Assembly (NCBI GenBank): GCA_036362985.1
Contig: JAYGXS010000004.1
Location: 40,381,923-40,445,922 of the forward strand
Length of the DNA stretch: 64,000 nucleotides
Reading direction: 5' to 3'
From: Ligula intestinalis
Taxonomy: Eukaryota; Platyhelminthes; Cestoda; Diphyllobothriidea; Diphyllobothriidae
Part shown: in pieces, positions 1 through 11,129 of the stretch
How the letters are laid out: each line of letters begins with the position of its first letter
Numbering within the stretch: the first letter of the stretch is position 1
Notes under the pieces: generated by a model
Told to the model about the DNA's origin: nothing
The model's database searches: none
What the model saw: the letters and a program-made list of their open reading frames with translations, nothing else
Made by a program: the position numbers and the translations under genes

Positions 1-870
1 GGTAGACTTCCTAAATTACAACGGAGCAAGTGGAGAAATAGTCCAGGTAATGGATGATTGCATGTTTGGCAAAGGCCTACGTGTGCAGGTGTACCGAGCA
101 CTCACCTTGTTTGACAATGGGCCCTAGGATTAGCAAACAGAGGTAGGTGCTTGCAATTATGCATGGTGTGCTTTGGTCGGAATGGACGGGTTGGATTATT
201 CTCATCTTAGTAATGATCAGTCTAATTTTGCCCATCCGTGACAATGTTGAATGTTGGAAAGGTTTTTAATTTTAAAGCAGAGGATGCATTTAATGAAATA
301 TGGAATCTACAGTTCTTACACAAAAAGCGCACATCATTTAACGACAAACACTCAGTTGGCTATTCCACCTGCACAACGATGATCCCACCTTTCACTACAT
401 TGCTATGTGTTATTGTATGACCTGGCACGGGTTGCGCTTCACCCAGTGAGTTGGGTTGGCAGTTCTTCCGAGGTATTTTCTAATGTAGTTAAGTGTCAAC
501 TACTCCAAGTTTTCGCCGCCTATAACACTTAAACATCGACCATGTTGTGGTGTGAGGCCGCTCTGTTCCAATCGGCGTGAACAATCTTCTGCCAAAATTT
601 GATAAAATGAAGACTAAGTGCAGTAGAAGACCGGTCAAATGCCGTTTCTTATTTTCAGGTTTCCAACCTTATGCAGAAGTTCATCGTCATGGATGAACCG
701 AGAAGCCTACGATGTAAAAATGGCAGCCAGAGCCAAGGAACACCTGCCTAGTTGGTTATTCAGGTAGGTAAACCGTTTCCTTGGTCCTCTATTACGCAAC
801 ACTTATCTCAGTACAGTTCAGTATATTTAGGGTAGTAGCAATGCCTTTGAAGACCCTATTGAAAACAGTA
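1..870. other. Unassigned AT-rich sequence
   Basis: I see no gene, RNA or recognisable transposon here. A 60-codon open frame at 238-420 (+) has no splice context or recognisable motif and is treated as chance. Confidence 0.5.
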
Positions 871-871
871 T

Positions 872-1081
872 GCATGAAATATCCAACATAAAATGCATTA
901 CTATAAAAGAGTGAGTAACATATGCACATGTACCAATTTTAGCGGCGGTATGGTCAACGTGTCCGTGAGAGCATTCAGATGGTCTTGTTTGTGCATAATA
1001 TATCCAACATAAAATATGTTACGATAAAATAGTGATTAGCATATGCAAATGTAAAGTTTTATCTATAGGTTTGTCAAAGTC
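872..1081. repeat. 121-bp tandem repeat, about 1.7 copies
   Basis: The block starting near 872 recurs near 993. Both copies contain ATCCAACATAAAAT, then TATAAAA/GATAAAA, then CATATGCA, with about 80% identity by eye. The repeat lies just beyond the 3' end of the minus-strand LINE remnant that follows, so it could be part of that element's 3' UTR or an independent minisatellite. Confidence 0.55.
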
Positions 1082-1094
1082 GTAGATTACTCCT

Positions 1095-1480
1095 ACTTCC
1101 TTTTGCATATGAACGGTAACTGTTAAGTAAATGTCCATCCAGTTTCTTTTTGAATGCATCTATGGAGTTCGCCATTACGAACTCCTCGGGCAGTCCGTTC
1201 CAGGCACCGATGACTCATTGTGAGAACGACTGCTTGTGGACTTCTTGATGGGATAAGGTTCCCCGCAATTTGAGGTAATTTCCACCAAAGTTGGTTGAAG
1301 TGGCAAATGCGAAGAAGTCATCAAACTTCAGGGCACACTCCCGATTCCTCACGAGCCGGTACGTCTGTATGAGGTCACCTCGGATTTGTCTATACTCAAG
1401 AGGAAAAACGTTAAGTGCTTCATGTCTACATTCGTAAGATGAAGACTTAAGGCCCTTCACAATTGTTGGACACGGGTCAT
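1095..1480 (-). pseudogene. CR1-like non-LTR retrotransposon, C-terminal RT tail
   Basis: On the minus strand the frame reads [20 protein letters not shown], then [14 protein letters not shown], and after an in-frame TGA near 1215 continues VIGAWNGLPEEFVMANSIDAF and a lysine-rich end. The order 'sYeeRl..l.l.pLe.RR.rgDLi..y+iv', 'fFs.Rvi..WN.Lp..vv.a.sv..FK..Ld' is the typical C-terminus of CR1/jockey-type LINE polyproteins. Only the last ~120 codons remain, so this is a 5'-truncated dead copy. The TGA sits where the family usually has arginine, consistent with CGA-to-TGA decay. Clade assignment beyond 'CR1-like' is not secure. Confidence 0.7.
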
Positions 1481-2329
1481 TCTGTAGACCCTATTCATTC
1501 ATTCCGAGTTCTTGTTCGAGGACGAACATCTCGAATCTTGTGCTACCTGGAGGCAGCTTATATAAGATGCTCATAACCAGACCTAGTTGGGACATGTGGC
1601 CAACCTAGCCTTGCCTTGGTAACTACAGGCCCCTGATTTGCACATGCCCTGCCCCCACTTTTTTCCGCAACCTACTTTCCATGTTTCTCCTTCCACTTTG
1701 TTTTAACTATCCTTCTTTACCAACTAGCCTTGGTGAATATGACCTATGACGTTTCTGTACAAATTCAATTTCGTAATTTTTCTCATTCATGAATCTTTAA
1801 GGCACTGAGTGGATGTAACTGATGAACACTCATGAAATTTTATGGATCCATTAAATTTTGCATAAATTACTGTTTTCAAATTCTCTCCGGGAAAATTTTG
1901 CTTCATATTTTTCTGAACTCACATGCTAAATTATTATCAGATGGGCTGAGTTAACTCCTTAACGAATACCGGCGCACCATTGTGATGACGGACATTGTGT
2001 AGTGCCCTATGAATAACTGAGTTTGCTCTAGCAAGATTTTATATTCTACCCAAAACCTTTATTCAGTCTACGGACAATAGTTGTCCTCAAACGCATTGCT
2101 ACCTGTATCTTGACAACGTGACTTTACAAAAAACTGAAGTTTCTCTAACGCATCTGTCTCTTAATTCCTCCGAGACCTTCACGATTGACGTATCCAATCG
2201 GAAGAATGCATGATCGCCTTCGAGGTGATCGCGTTAGTTACACCTGTCTTGCCGAATGAAGCGCACACATTTTTGTGCTTCAGACCTGAAGAAGCATATG
2301 ACTAAGCTCGCAGTCTGCTCAAAATTGAA

Positions 2330-2400
2330 CGCATCATGATGCTCGTTCACGGATCGCTAAAGTCACGCTGCCTTGTCTTTGCCGACAATGGTTATTTGCC
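2330..2400 (+). repeat. SINE tail fragment
   Basis: The segment CCTTGTCTTTGCCGACAATG resembles the SINE body CCTTGCTTTTGCCGGCAATG near 58790 and the tail near 2655, so it looks like a 3' fragment of the same family. No tRNA-like head is visible. Confidence 0.3.
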
Positions 2401-2514
2401 TCGGCTACAAGCCATTATGCGGCTGCTGGTGGTTTTCGAGATTTATGCCTAGAAAATTTGGGTGGGTGGGTTCCGTTAAAGATCGGTAAACTTTCGTCAA
2501 CGAGTGTGAAAATT

Positions 2515-2690
2515 CCCGACCCAAACTGGAAAGCCAGTGAGTCTGTGGAGCACTTAATAGATAGTCAGACTTCTGATAAAAAGATCGTGAGTTCGAGCCT
2601 GGCGTAGTGTACGATAGTTTATGAGTTAGAAATGACCACACTGGTCTCCCTGGTTTTTGCCGGCAACAGACATCTACCTTATGAGACTGT
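2515..2690 (+). repeat. tRNA-derived SINE
   Basis: A tRNA-like head with an A-box-like stretch (GTGGAGCACTTAATAGATAG) is followed about 35 bases later by a B-box-like GAGTTCGAGCCTGG. The body ends in TTTTTGCCGGCAACAGAC, shared with the copy at 58625-58830. The element abuts or interrupts the decayed PLE that follows. Confidence 0.5.
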
Positions 2691-2697
2691 TTCAAGC

Positions 2698-3420
2698 TTG
2701 CCAAAACGTACTTTACCCTTCGTGGACCAACTTATGAACATGTCAATTTAATTCAATCGACCTAAATCATTGCCCTTCCTCAATGTGGACTTTTTTGGTG
2801 CCGTGCCATTAGCGACTCGTTTAATGTCATCAAGAAACCCACGTGGAAGAAAAATTTGATAATCTTATCAATGGAATCTTTTCTGACATAAACTTAATGA
2901 GGACGATCTAACAAGAACAGCAACTGCCTTTGTTAGATGTCCCCCTCAAGCGAAAACTCAACGGCGCTTTTGAGAAAACAATTTACAGAAGGGCAATGAA
3001 AAACAAATAACGTTTTGGCTTCCACCGCAGCCACCCGGGTAGTTCACAAATAGTCTTTAAACGGATTTACATTAACTGCAGCAGACCGGATAACAAAATT
3101 ACATGAGGACCGATATCTGCATGTTTGGTTAACGTGGATGGTTAACCGAAGGCGTTTAGAAGCCGACGCCTGCGCATTCGGCCTCAAAGAGCGCACAGAG
3201 AAACACAATTATCGATATGGCAGGTTCTGCCATGAATCAGAGACGTCAGGAACCTCTGAGCATGTCGATATAATAATTTGTTTGAAGAAAAAAACTGTCC
3301 CAAAGCTACCATGCTATCTAAGCCTCAAGAATTCCCGTGCTACTGACTTGCTTTCTTCAGACACGACGAATCCTAATAAAATCATACTACACTGAAATCA
3401 GGAGCAACGCTGTGCTCATA
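2698..3420 (+). pseudogene. Penelope-like element, decayed RT C-terminal half
   Basis: Shifting between frames, the plus strand gives KTYFTLRGPTYEHV (PLE 'KTYFTF.G..YEQ.KGTPMG' region), SDSFNVIKK (degenerate catalytic 'YVDD.FVVIKR'), LINGIFSDINL, QQLPLLDVPLKRKLNGAFEK and TIYRRAMKN, then NVDG*PKAF. This is the PLE RT palm-to-thumb order ending just before the linker to GIY-YIG. Frame changes, stops and loss of the second catalytic Asp show an old, dead insertion. No GIY-YIG domain was found downstream. Confidence 0.7.
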
Positions 3421-3684
3421 TTCCCCTTCGCACGTGTCAGCTGAGGTCACTTCTGGAACTCACTGTTTTATGTGCAATAAGCCCGTTTCAAAGTGGTGAT
3501 TTTGACTTACGTTAATGTATTTCCTCAAGCATGGAAGTTCACGAGTAGTATGCGACCTTATTTTAGGGTATAATTCATCACTTACTATCGGTCCACGAAC
3601 CGAGTTAAGTACATAATGTATACACAGTTATTGGTGGATCGGCGCTCTTCGAATGATTACGTACCACACTCCTTCCGAATTGCT

Positions 3685-4290
3685 TTAAGTCAGCCTCAAG
3701 AACTCCGTCAACAGCTGCACACCGGTAAGCAGTGAAGACAAAATAAAGTTACTGACGAAGTCAGGGAAGAGCGGAATGGTCCTTTCTACTTTATTTGTGT
3801 TTAACAGCCAGTCATATCCTGTTATAACGATGGGTTCAGCGTCGCTGGTATTATAACGATGACATATAGTGTGTTTCACCGTTGAATTACGCCCTGTTGA
3901 AATCCCCAAAGGAAGAACACAATAAGAAGGGCATGATTCTGGAATCCACCCGGAGGAGAGTTTATTGTGTACAAAACCCGGAGGAGCTGTCTCGGGTGGC
4001 TGTTGTCGCTGGTTCGATCTCCAGCGCACTCTTTGCCCCACCTCAGGGCAAGCCCAGCATTGGGAACGGACTGGCGTCCGCTCTTCGGTGTGGCTGCAAT
4101 TCTCTTAGTGTCAGGGGGACATTGTCTTCTAAGACAGTGTCTAGTGCGCGTTCACCTGTAGCCTGATTGGCGCATTGGGACAAATGCGACCAGTGGCGGC
4201 AGAAGTTAAGGTCATCTCGCATGGACACAGGCCTGTATGCGGTCAGAGCTAACCAACAAAGGTTTTTGGCTAGGCTCAACGCCCTAGGAA
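3685..4290. repeat. GC-rich repeat-like block, unclassified
   Basis: This stretch is far richer in GC than its surroundings, with overlapping open frames on both strands (for example 3685-4041 minus and 3882-4166 plus). I find no catalytic motif in any frame. High GC in an AT-rich window plus two-strand openness suggests an old mobile-element fragment rather than a host gene. Confidence 0.3.
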
Positions 4291-4309
4291 AGCCTCTTAA
4301 CGTTGCTAG

Positions 4310-4450
4310 CGTTTGGTCCAGCTAATATCCTAACATAGCCTACTCAAGGAGCTGCACCACCAGAATCTAGAACGAGCGACCGGGCGCTTGAAAGTCCAAG
4401 GCTCTAAACACTTAAACCATTTGCTCGATATCCTGCCACCTTCCATAGGC
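4310..4450 (-). repeat. tRNA-like SINE fragment
   Basis: On the minus strand, GAGCAAATGGTTTAAGTG is followed by TTGGACTTTCAAGCGCCCGG, a degenerate TCGCTCGTTCTAGATTCTGG and TGGTGCAGC. This has the spacing of a tRNA A-box/B-box pair with the 'TCTGGTG' junction seen in the SINEs at 2.5 and 58.6 kb. It is degenerate. Confidence 0.35.
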
Positions 4451-4882
4451 ATAATTGTCAGCGAAATCCTGTTTGAGTCCATACTCCAACGAAAGACTAT
4501 TTTGTTACAGCCACTCTTGGCGTAACTATTAGTTTTAAAGGATTTGTAAGGAAGAACATGATCTCTAGGTCTATCTTCAAAGGTAATGATACCAGTGTCA
4601 AGTTCCTTACCATTTTTTTGTATAAACAGGCTTTCGGTTGATTGATAATGTAAGTTAAGTCAGTTACATGGATGGTTCATGTTTTCCTTGTTTGTTATTT
4701 GAAAAAGTTAGGCATTTCAAAGCAGTTGCATTTAATATGTATAATATTGTTCTAATTTGCTGGCGGACCTCACTCAGTGCAGTCTGCTTCTATTTAAATA
4801 TATGTTTGCCTTGATATTTTTAAGGACATATCTTTAAAACACCGCATTTATTTAACAGCCAAATAGACCATGGAGGCCTTAC

Positions 4883-5047
4883 TCCTGTAGATAACTCCCC
4901 ATAAGTACGACTGAAATCCACCGTCAGTTTAAGCACGTTGGTAGGCGCAATGATAATCTGTTGAAACACTAGGCCATGCCGCTCAAAAGAAATTCGCAAA
5001 GGCTTGTGTGGAAATTTTATGCAGAATAAAATACAAAGAAGAAAGGT
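4883..5047 (-). CDS. Candidate exon, possible ML-like middle exon
   Basis: On the minus strand a strong acceptor (TTTTGTTTTTCCGACAG) precedes a 165-base fully open segment ending at GGA|GTAAGG, a good donor. It encodes exactly 55 codons, phase 0 at both ends. The second half reads APTNVLKLTVDFSRTYGELS, resembling the beta-strand pattern of the exon at 30736-30851 (DPTNITAYIPFKPN). The start differs from that exon, which begins with two leftover bases. Family assignment is inference; the splice borders and open frame are seen directly. No first or last exon was found next to it. Confidence 0.35.
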
Positions 5048-5503
5048 CTGTCGGAAAAACAAAAGTGTACTCGTCAATTTCCACTTTAGTGGCCTCAAAC
5101 CCTCGTCAAACGAAATAACCAGATTTGCATGAATTGGCACGACAGGCAGACGCCGACAGAAAATCAGTGTGGGAAGGAGGGGCGTGTTGGGGTTTGAAGG
5201 AGAGAAGGAGAAATGCTACGCCTCTCTGTTTAGAAAGGAGAGGGGAGAGTGACTTTATCCTCGAAATAAATATTATATTGGTTCCGAATAATTTCACTTT
5301 TTTCGAAATTTATTTACCTGAAATGCTGATATTTCAAAATATACGTATGTGATTAGTACTTAAACTGCATTACCTAATGATTTGAACTGATCGATGAACT
5401 GTTACCATAATATCACAGAATGCCTATTGACTTTCAAACATAAGGACATAGACCTAAAACGAATAGAAGCAAAGGTTCGCAGCCCAGGTAGTTGTCCAGA
5501 AGC

Positions 5504-5585
5504 AGTCATTACGTTCACCGGAATCGTAATTTTATTCATCTGAGCTCGGATGAACAAAATTATGATTCCGGTGAACGTAATGACT
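5504..5585. repeat. 37-bp-arm hairpin (inverted repeat)
   Basis: The left arm at 5504-5540 (AGTCATTACGTTCACCGGAA...) and the right arm at 5549-5585 (...CCGGTGAACGTAATGACT) are reverse complements with two mismatches, around an 8-base spacer TGAGCTCG. The near-perfect pairing in otherwise unremarkable DNA suggests a recent foldback insertion or a structured element. No terminal duplication is evident. Confidence 0.8.
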
Positions 5586-5589
5586 TCTT

Positions 5590-6180
5590 ATAGGTCTAAC
5601 ATATTAAAATAGCTAAAAAGAGAGGCTTGTTTATATCCTTAGACACACTGAGTGCCACTCGGGACTTCAAGAAAAATATCCGAAGGAAAGTGTAGGCACA
5701 AAGTCATTAGAAGTTTAAGCAAAGCAGGATGTGATTAGTACGCGTATGTCGGTAAAAGGCAAGTAAGTTGCATTGGAAGTCCCGATATGTAGAGAGGGAG
5801 TATTTTCTGCAGTGTTCGCTGTAGGCGAATTTATGCAGGTACTCAAGAGACGTTCTGGGAAGTGTATTTCATGCATGCATATATTTATGTACTGTGTCCA
5901 ACATCAACACTGTACATATACTTTTTAGTAGTTGGTACAGTGACGTTTGCGTCAACCTTACTCAAATGATATTTCTCATTCTCTGTCTTTTTAATGTTTC
6001 TTTGTTTGTTTGATTTGCCCAATGTTATCTGTTCTGTCTGCTTAATCAACGCCAGCTCTTTTATCTAGTCTCGGTAATTTCCTCATGTGTAGCTTCACTG
6101 GCAAACCTTGACGCTTCTGGCCACTATTCAAGCACTGATAAGAGCAATGAGCTAACACTGATTTAAGGTGGTACACTGTT
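5590..6180. other. Unassigned AT-rich sequence
   Basis: No open frame, RNA gene or repeat is recognised in this interval. Confidence 0.4.
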
Positions 6181-6319
6181 AAAACTCGCTGAGGATCTTG
6201 TATTTGATTCAAAGGCTTCTCAAACTGTATGTTCTAACTATAGGTAGCTGGGCTTCTGACAGGGGCAGCAAAATAAGGGACAAATGCAAGACAATGCAAG
6301 GTCAGGTAGCACCGTCGAG

Positions 6320-6435
6320 CCTTAGCGATATCTTTCAATTCGTGGGCAGCGTGAAGATCAGGGTCCTGGTTTTAATAGACGCCTTGTCTCGTTCCACGAA
6401 AATGCCGTTCACAGATGCAGTCAATTATAATGAAC
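6320..6435 (+). pseudogene. PLE RT scrap (motif A region)
   Basis: The frame reads SDIFQFVGSVKIRVLVLIDA followed by LSRSTKMPFTDAVNYN. This aligns by eye with the PLE stretch 'DtFeFV...i.......SfDVvSLFTnVP..e.i.Yi', including the aspartate after VLI, while the usual 'SLFT' is degenerate (LSRSTK). About 35 codons survive without the rest of the RT, so this is an isolated remnant. Confidence 0.5.
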
Positions 6436-6559
6436 CGATCGGTGGAACGTCAACCTACTCTAAATGTGAAAGTTTTTTGTTTTCTGTAAGTCAAAGATAA
6501 AAGTGGCCTCACAAAAAACCATATCCTAACGCAACGTATTGATCCGAGTCTTAGCAGCC

Positions 6560-7990
6560 TGTAGTTGCTAGCACATGTCCGAAACACATTTTTATGTATA
6601 TTTGAGATCCATATAGGCTTCGTATTGTGTGGCAAGAAGCTTGCACTGAAAGAGCTCAGCAAAGTACACAGAGGTGCTTTGTCAATTCTACGCCGTACCG
6701 TTCCAAAAGCCCTGCAGGTTTTATATCCGGAACAGGCGATTTCATTTAGTTCAATCTCAGACGTCCTTGTAGCTCAAAAGCTTGTATGAAGACAACTGAG
6801 TAAATTGTGGGGATCTAATCCACCAGATATCAGTGGTTACATTTGCCTCTCCTTTAAACACCGACTGAAAAAACCGGCATTGATATTCAATTTGCAAACT
6901 TCGACAGCGTCATCATTTTGTACAAAGAGATGGCGTTCCTATTTCGAGTGTATTGCTAAATATTTTTGTAGAAGAAAATGTCCAAGAACGTAAGTCCACC
7001 CTCCACTTCTTCGTTATCTATTCTGAACCGTAAAACGAGCAAAATCTAGCTTAATTACCCTTTTTTAATGGTTGGTTGTGTCCTAGCCGATAAAAGAAAA
7101 AGCATTGCACCTATAACGTGCCAAAACATAGGTTCTTATTCGTCGAGAAAAGAATCTCTTAAATTTATATACGGCGATGAACCCAGAGCTTAGGGAGCGT
7201 ATTATAGTACCCTTGATTTTCCTATATATGACCACCTTAAGTTTACAGAACTTCTTGAGGCACAACTCCATGAGTTCTATAGAATCCGGAGGTATGTGCT
7301 AATTTTCTTTTCCATCACATATCTGACATTTATGGGCACCTATTTTTTGGACAACATAGGCATGCGTTATGGACATAAAAAGTGAGATAACACTAACTGG
7401 CACAATCAACTCGTTTGGCTCGACTCTGACCATCTTATTTATTATTTACTATTCAGGGATCTGGCTGCATTTCAAATAAATCGCGTTTTCATTAATAAGA
7501 GTTATTGAAAATATCATGATGAGGATATATTTAAATGCAATTGAACTGCTTTGGCAGATATCAATTACTGAATTTGAAGAACTAAAATATACAGTAAACG
7601 TAATGGTAGGTTGCTTGAAAATACTTAAATATTAAAACAATGGAGAAAATATGAGAACCTTTAAATCTTTGTAAACGAGTAAACTCAAATGATTAATTTA
7701 ACGAAAGCTTGCTCCTTAATAAGCTTGGGAAATATTTTGGCACTTGTATTCTTGCCTTGAAAAGTGGGTCTTACGCACACTTTAGCTTCAGAATCCATCA
7801 GAAAAAATAGCCTTTCAAATGTGGCGCTTATCAAGGAGCCTTGTGTTCCGGTATAGTTTAAAAAATGGTTTGAGCATCATCCACCAGTATTCCCAATCGA
7901 AAGCTGCACAGCATCAATTCCGTGGCTCAGTTGCTCAGAGCCCCGGAATTCTAAACACGTAGTCACGGTCTCCAGACTGGGCTTGTTTAT
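6560..7990. other. Unassigned AT-rich sequence
   Basis: Open frames of 60-75 codons occur at 6565-6789 and 6805-6993 (+) and 7083-7271 (-). None shows a family motif, signal peptide or convincing splice borders, so they are not called as genes. Confidence 0.4.
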
Positions 7991-8020
7991 CAATTTACCG
8001 ACCTGCTAATGAACGATTTG

Positions 8021-8150
8021 TATCTCGTATGCAACTGCCACCTTTTCTAAATGATATGATAGGTGAGGATGTTGAACCTGTTTATGTATTGCTTCTGCAA
8101 CTAACACCTTCTGATAGTGAAGTAATAAGTGAGGATTTCCTAGCAGCCTT
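8021..8150 (-). repeat. Two diverged 66-bp tandem copies, in frame on the minus strand
   Basis: Two copies offset by 66 bases share GCAACT...CACCTTTTCT and AGTGAGGAT-type blocks. In the minus-strand open frame 8006-8308 they encode the paired segments GNPHLLLHYQKVLVAEAIH and QHPHLSYHLEKVAVAYEIQ, about 11 of 19 residues identical. A 22-codon period keeps the frame intact. The frame has no recognisable family and may be chance, but the repeat itself is visible. Confidence 0.45.
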
Positions 8151-8499
8151 TCCAAGCCATTCAAGTTTCGAATCCATACGACTATTGCACTAAGTGAAGT
8201 CGAAAACGTGAGCAAATAAAAACGACGCCTACCTGAATGCACTTGGCAGGCATGTAAGTATTTTGTAAACATGTTTGTGCCCGTTTGTTTGCGAAAACGA
8301 ATTTTCAATTGTTAAATGAGAATTCAGGCCGAAATATGCAAATGTGTTTACACAGTGCGGCAAAGGTACACACTACAAGTTGGCTGCGTAGCACTTAGTA
8401 CAGGAAAGTTAACCTTTTGCCTTATTCAATCAATAAAAGTTAACTTGGCTCATTATTACGCGTCTAATACGTTTCCTCAGCGTTAAAGTATGCAGTTTA

Positions 8500-9490
8500 A
8501 CATGTGCAGCCTTTACATTTCTCCGTGACTATGGTAGGTATCGGAACTGTAATTTCAGTCTGTTAAGAAACCATAGCCAATATAGTATCAAAGTGGTCCT
8601 GTAATATGCCAGACAGCTTATGTGGTGATGAAGTTGCAAAGTTTCCAGTTTGCCCATGAAAACATCCGCTAGAAGCCGGCCATTGAACGAGCCTATTATT
8701 ATTACGCCGTCAAAATGCCCGTGTAGGTTGTTGTCAAACAGGAACGGTACATTCAACGAATGTCTTAATAGTGCGTTCATTGGCATTCGTAAGTCCCGCA
8801 GATCTGCAGAAATGAATTTGCAGATATAACCGACGATATTTTTTACCGGCGCGTTCGCGAAAGGAGACCGAATGTCTAGTTAAAACAGCACTAGGCCGTT
8901 CAGGTCATATTCTTTCATGCCATTAGCGAATTTCAAAGTATTTTAGAGGCTATTTCGCACTAAGTAATCCTGCACAGGCTTGAGTTAACCTGCTATTCCT
9001 CTTTCTATCGCATGGTTGGGTGTCCATGTAAAAGTGGGAGAATATTGTTTTCATTTGTATCAACGTGCGGTCATACTCGACCACCTGAATGAAGACGAAA
9101 GACTAAAATTCGTGAAATGTGTGCAATCTCTCGCAAAATAACACAGAGTAGTAACCTCAACACCCTTGCTTTGGAATATACACAAATGTAGGCCACGATG
9201 GAAGATTTATGATGACCAGAGTCGGTAGGTACACGACTGTTTGTCTGTAGCTTTCGATAAAAGTCCGATTTAAGCCCCATCATTTGATCCTAGGTGTTGA
9301 TACCCCATAAAAACCAGACAACTAGAACTAGAAAGGGAAAGATCGTAGATTTGAAGGTAAAACACCAATGACTGGATTTATCAAAAGGCTTCAAAAGGAC
9401 GATCAATAGGCGAACAGGAGTTGAGGAGCATCCATCCTGCAAACAGGCATATGCCTGGAGTACGCAGCTTATCGAAGACACAAAAGGTGG
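8500..9490 (-). pseudogene. Penelope-like element, RT remnant
   Basis: Reading the minus strand from high to low coordinates: GLKSDFYRKLQTNS near 9270 (PLE N-terminal 'Y..KL' region), then near 8890 EYDLNGLVLF*LDIRSPFANAPV (motif A 'SfDV.SLFTNVPV' with a stop), then at 8786-8600 VPFLFDNNLHGHFDG and [13 protein letters not shown] (PLE 'FLFDN.[27 protein letters not shown]'). '[10 protein letters not shown]' has decayed to GVIIIGSFNG. A frame shift precedes the 'YVDD' position, which reads YRTTLI. No GIY-YIG domain is seen below 8500. The copy is dead and faces another PLE on the plus strand at 9.6 kb. Confidence 0.7.
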
Positions 9491-9584
9491 CACACATCTT
9501 CTTAAAAGTTAAGATAACAACAACTCATCATAACATCGAAATAAAAATTTATAGTGGCCAAACTGCAGTCCATACAGATTCAGG

Positions 9585-10100
9585 TCGCGTCACACAGCCC
9601 CCGAGATACCTTTGAATTCGTGTACGATGAGTAAAACGTGGCCCTGATTAGCATGGTGATGTTTTCACTAATGGCCTTGTCTCTGTTTTCAAACATGCCA
9701 GTCGCAGGAATTGTCAATTACATCTAAGAATTCAGTACCTTGAATAAGCGGGACATGGGAATGTTACTCAAGGAATTAATATTAAAAAATATTTTGAGTG
9801 TTCAGTTCTTATTTGACAACAAAATGTACAGCCGATCGGACTGAGTAGCAATAGGCTCGGGTCCTGGCCGGCTTCTGACGAATATGTTATTGGGCAGGCT
9901 GAAAGCTTCGCAACTTCGTCACAAAATTAACATTCCAATGTATTACGGGCCCTACGCAGATTATATATTCGTGGTTGCATCTGAACAAACTAATAGTTCA
10001 GCTATACTCCATCCGGTAAATCTGGCACACTCTCAAACGAAATTATATTAAGTAAGTCCAGGTCGCTTCCGTTTCTCAACGTACTTCTAAATAGCTGGGT
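9585..10100 (+). pseudogene. Penelope-like element, RT remnant
   Basis: The plus strand gives a DTFEFV-like start near 9600, then LVSVFKHA/NMPVAGIVNYI, a stop, NKRDMGMLLKELILKN, VQFLFDNKMYSRSD*VAIGSG, GRLLTNMLLGRLKASQL and YYGPYADYIFVV. The catalytic motif YVDD reads YADY, so one catalytic Asp is lost. Beyond about 10050 the frame decays. It lies head-to-head with the minus-strand remnant at 8.5-9.5 kb, but sequence divergence suggests different copies rather than one inverted element. Confidence 0.7.
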
Positions 10101-10321
10101 TTGGGAAAGTATTAAGTGCAGTCTCTATCTTAGGTGGATGTGGTCGTCTACGTTAAGATTGTACGAATTTGTTTTTGAAAAAAATGTGCATCCTAGTCAA
10201 TTGATTGCTAATCTGATGTGTAAAAGGCCGCCAACGCCCCTGAATCAAAGGCAGTGATGCAATAAATTTTCGTCAGGTTTACATTTTAGGTGCCAAAGTC
10301 AAACTGTTTCAAACACGCTTC

Positions 10322-10357
10322 CAGCAGCCGAGGCAGCAGCCGAGGCAGCAGCCGAGG
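10322..10357 (+). repeat. Three perfect 12-bp repeats CAGCAGCCGAGG
   Basis: Three identical tandem 12-base units lie downstream of the PLE remnant. They would encode QQPR repeats in the trailing PLE frame, but the frame is already broken. Confidence 0.9.
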
Positions 10358-10399
10358 AAGAAAGGAAAATCTATCAGCTCTTGGGTGGCAGATTACATT

Positions 10400-11120
10400 G
10401 GGCGCGCGAGCCGGCGTTTGCCCGAAAGTGTTAGAAAACATATTTTGGCGTAATTAGGAACGAGCTTAATAAAGATCATTAACAGCTTCCTTCTAGCGCA
10501 CATGTTAGACTAAGGTGATCGCGTAGATGCCAGACAGTACTTCTGAGTGATCTAGGTGGCCCCAAGCTAGTTAAAAATCAGCAAGCGCCGTCTATTTTCC
10601 ACCAGAAAGCAACTACAAGCAAAACAGAATAACAGGTCATGTGTGGCCAAAAGACCTTTGTGATCGCAAAATAGTACCCACGCCCGGAAGTTGCAGCTTC
10701 AACCATTTATAGCTAATCACAATTTTCGACGAATAATACCTTCAATGCTGATTAGATTGCTCACTCAAATATTGCTTTTCATTACCAACACTGACAAATG
10801 CCCAATTCTGTGATATTTCGGATTCCTTTTATGATGCTCGTAATTGTTAGGGAAGAGATTTGTGTAAAGCACCATTGACTTAGATTTCACTAGATCATCT
10901 GATCCTGCTAAGCATGGTCTCTTTCGACTTAAATCTTCAAATTACGACTATGAATATCTAGCTATTTTTTGACTTTACTCTATTGCTGCACAGAGAAAGT
11001 TCAAATGACCAAGTTTATTTCCCGCCTGTCACACACGAGGAGGGAAGCGTGCTTAACACGCTCTGCTTCTTTTTTGTTTACGATGATATATTTGTTTAAA
11101 TCAACATACTGCAACCTGCC
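10400..11120. other. Unassigned AT-rich sequence
   Basis: Nothing is firmly recognised. A minus-strand stretch near 10870-10930 (RPCLAGSDDLVKSKSM before a GT) faintly resembles the middle ML-like exon at 30.6 kb, but a stop lies in the required upstream frame, so it is not called. Confidence 0.35.
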
Positions 11121-11129
11121 AACCGATAC

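Noticed and set aside
5504..5585. Helitron 3' hairpin
   Set aside because: No CTRR end follows and the arms are far longer than the usual Helitron hairpin.
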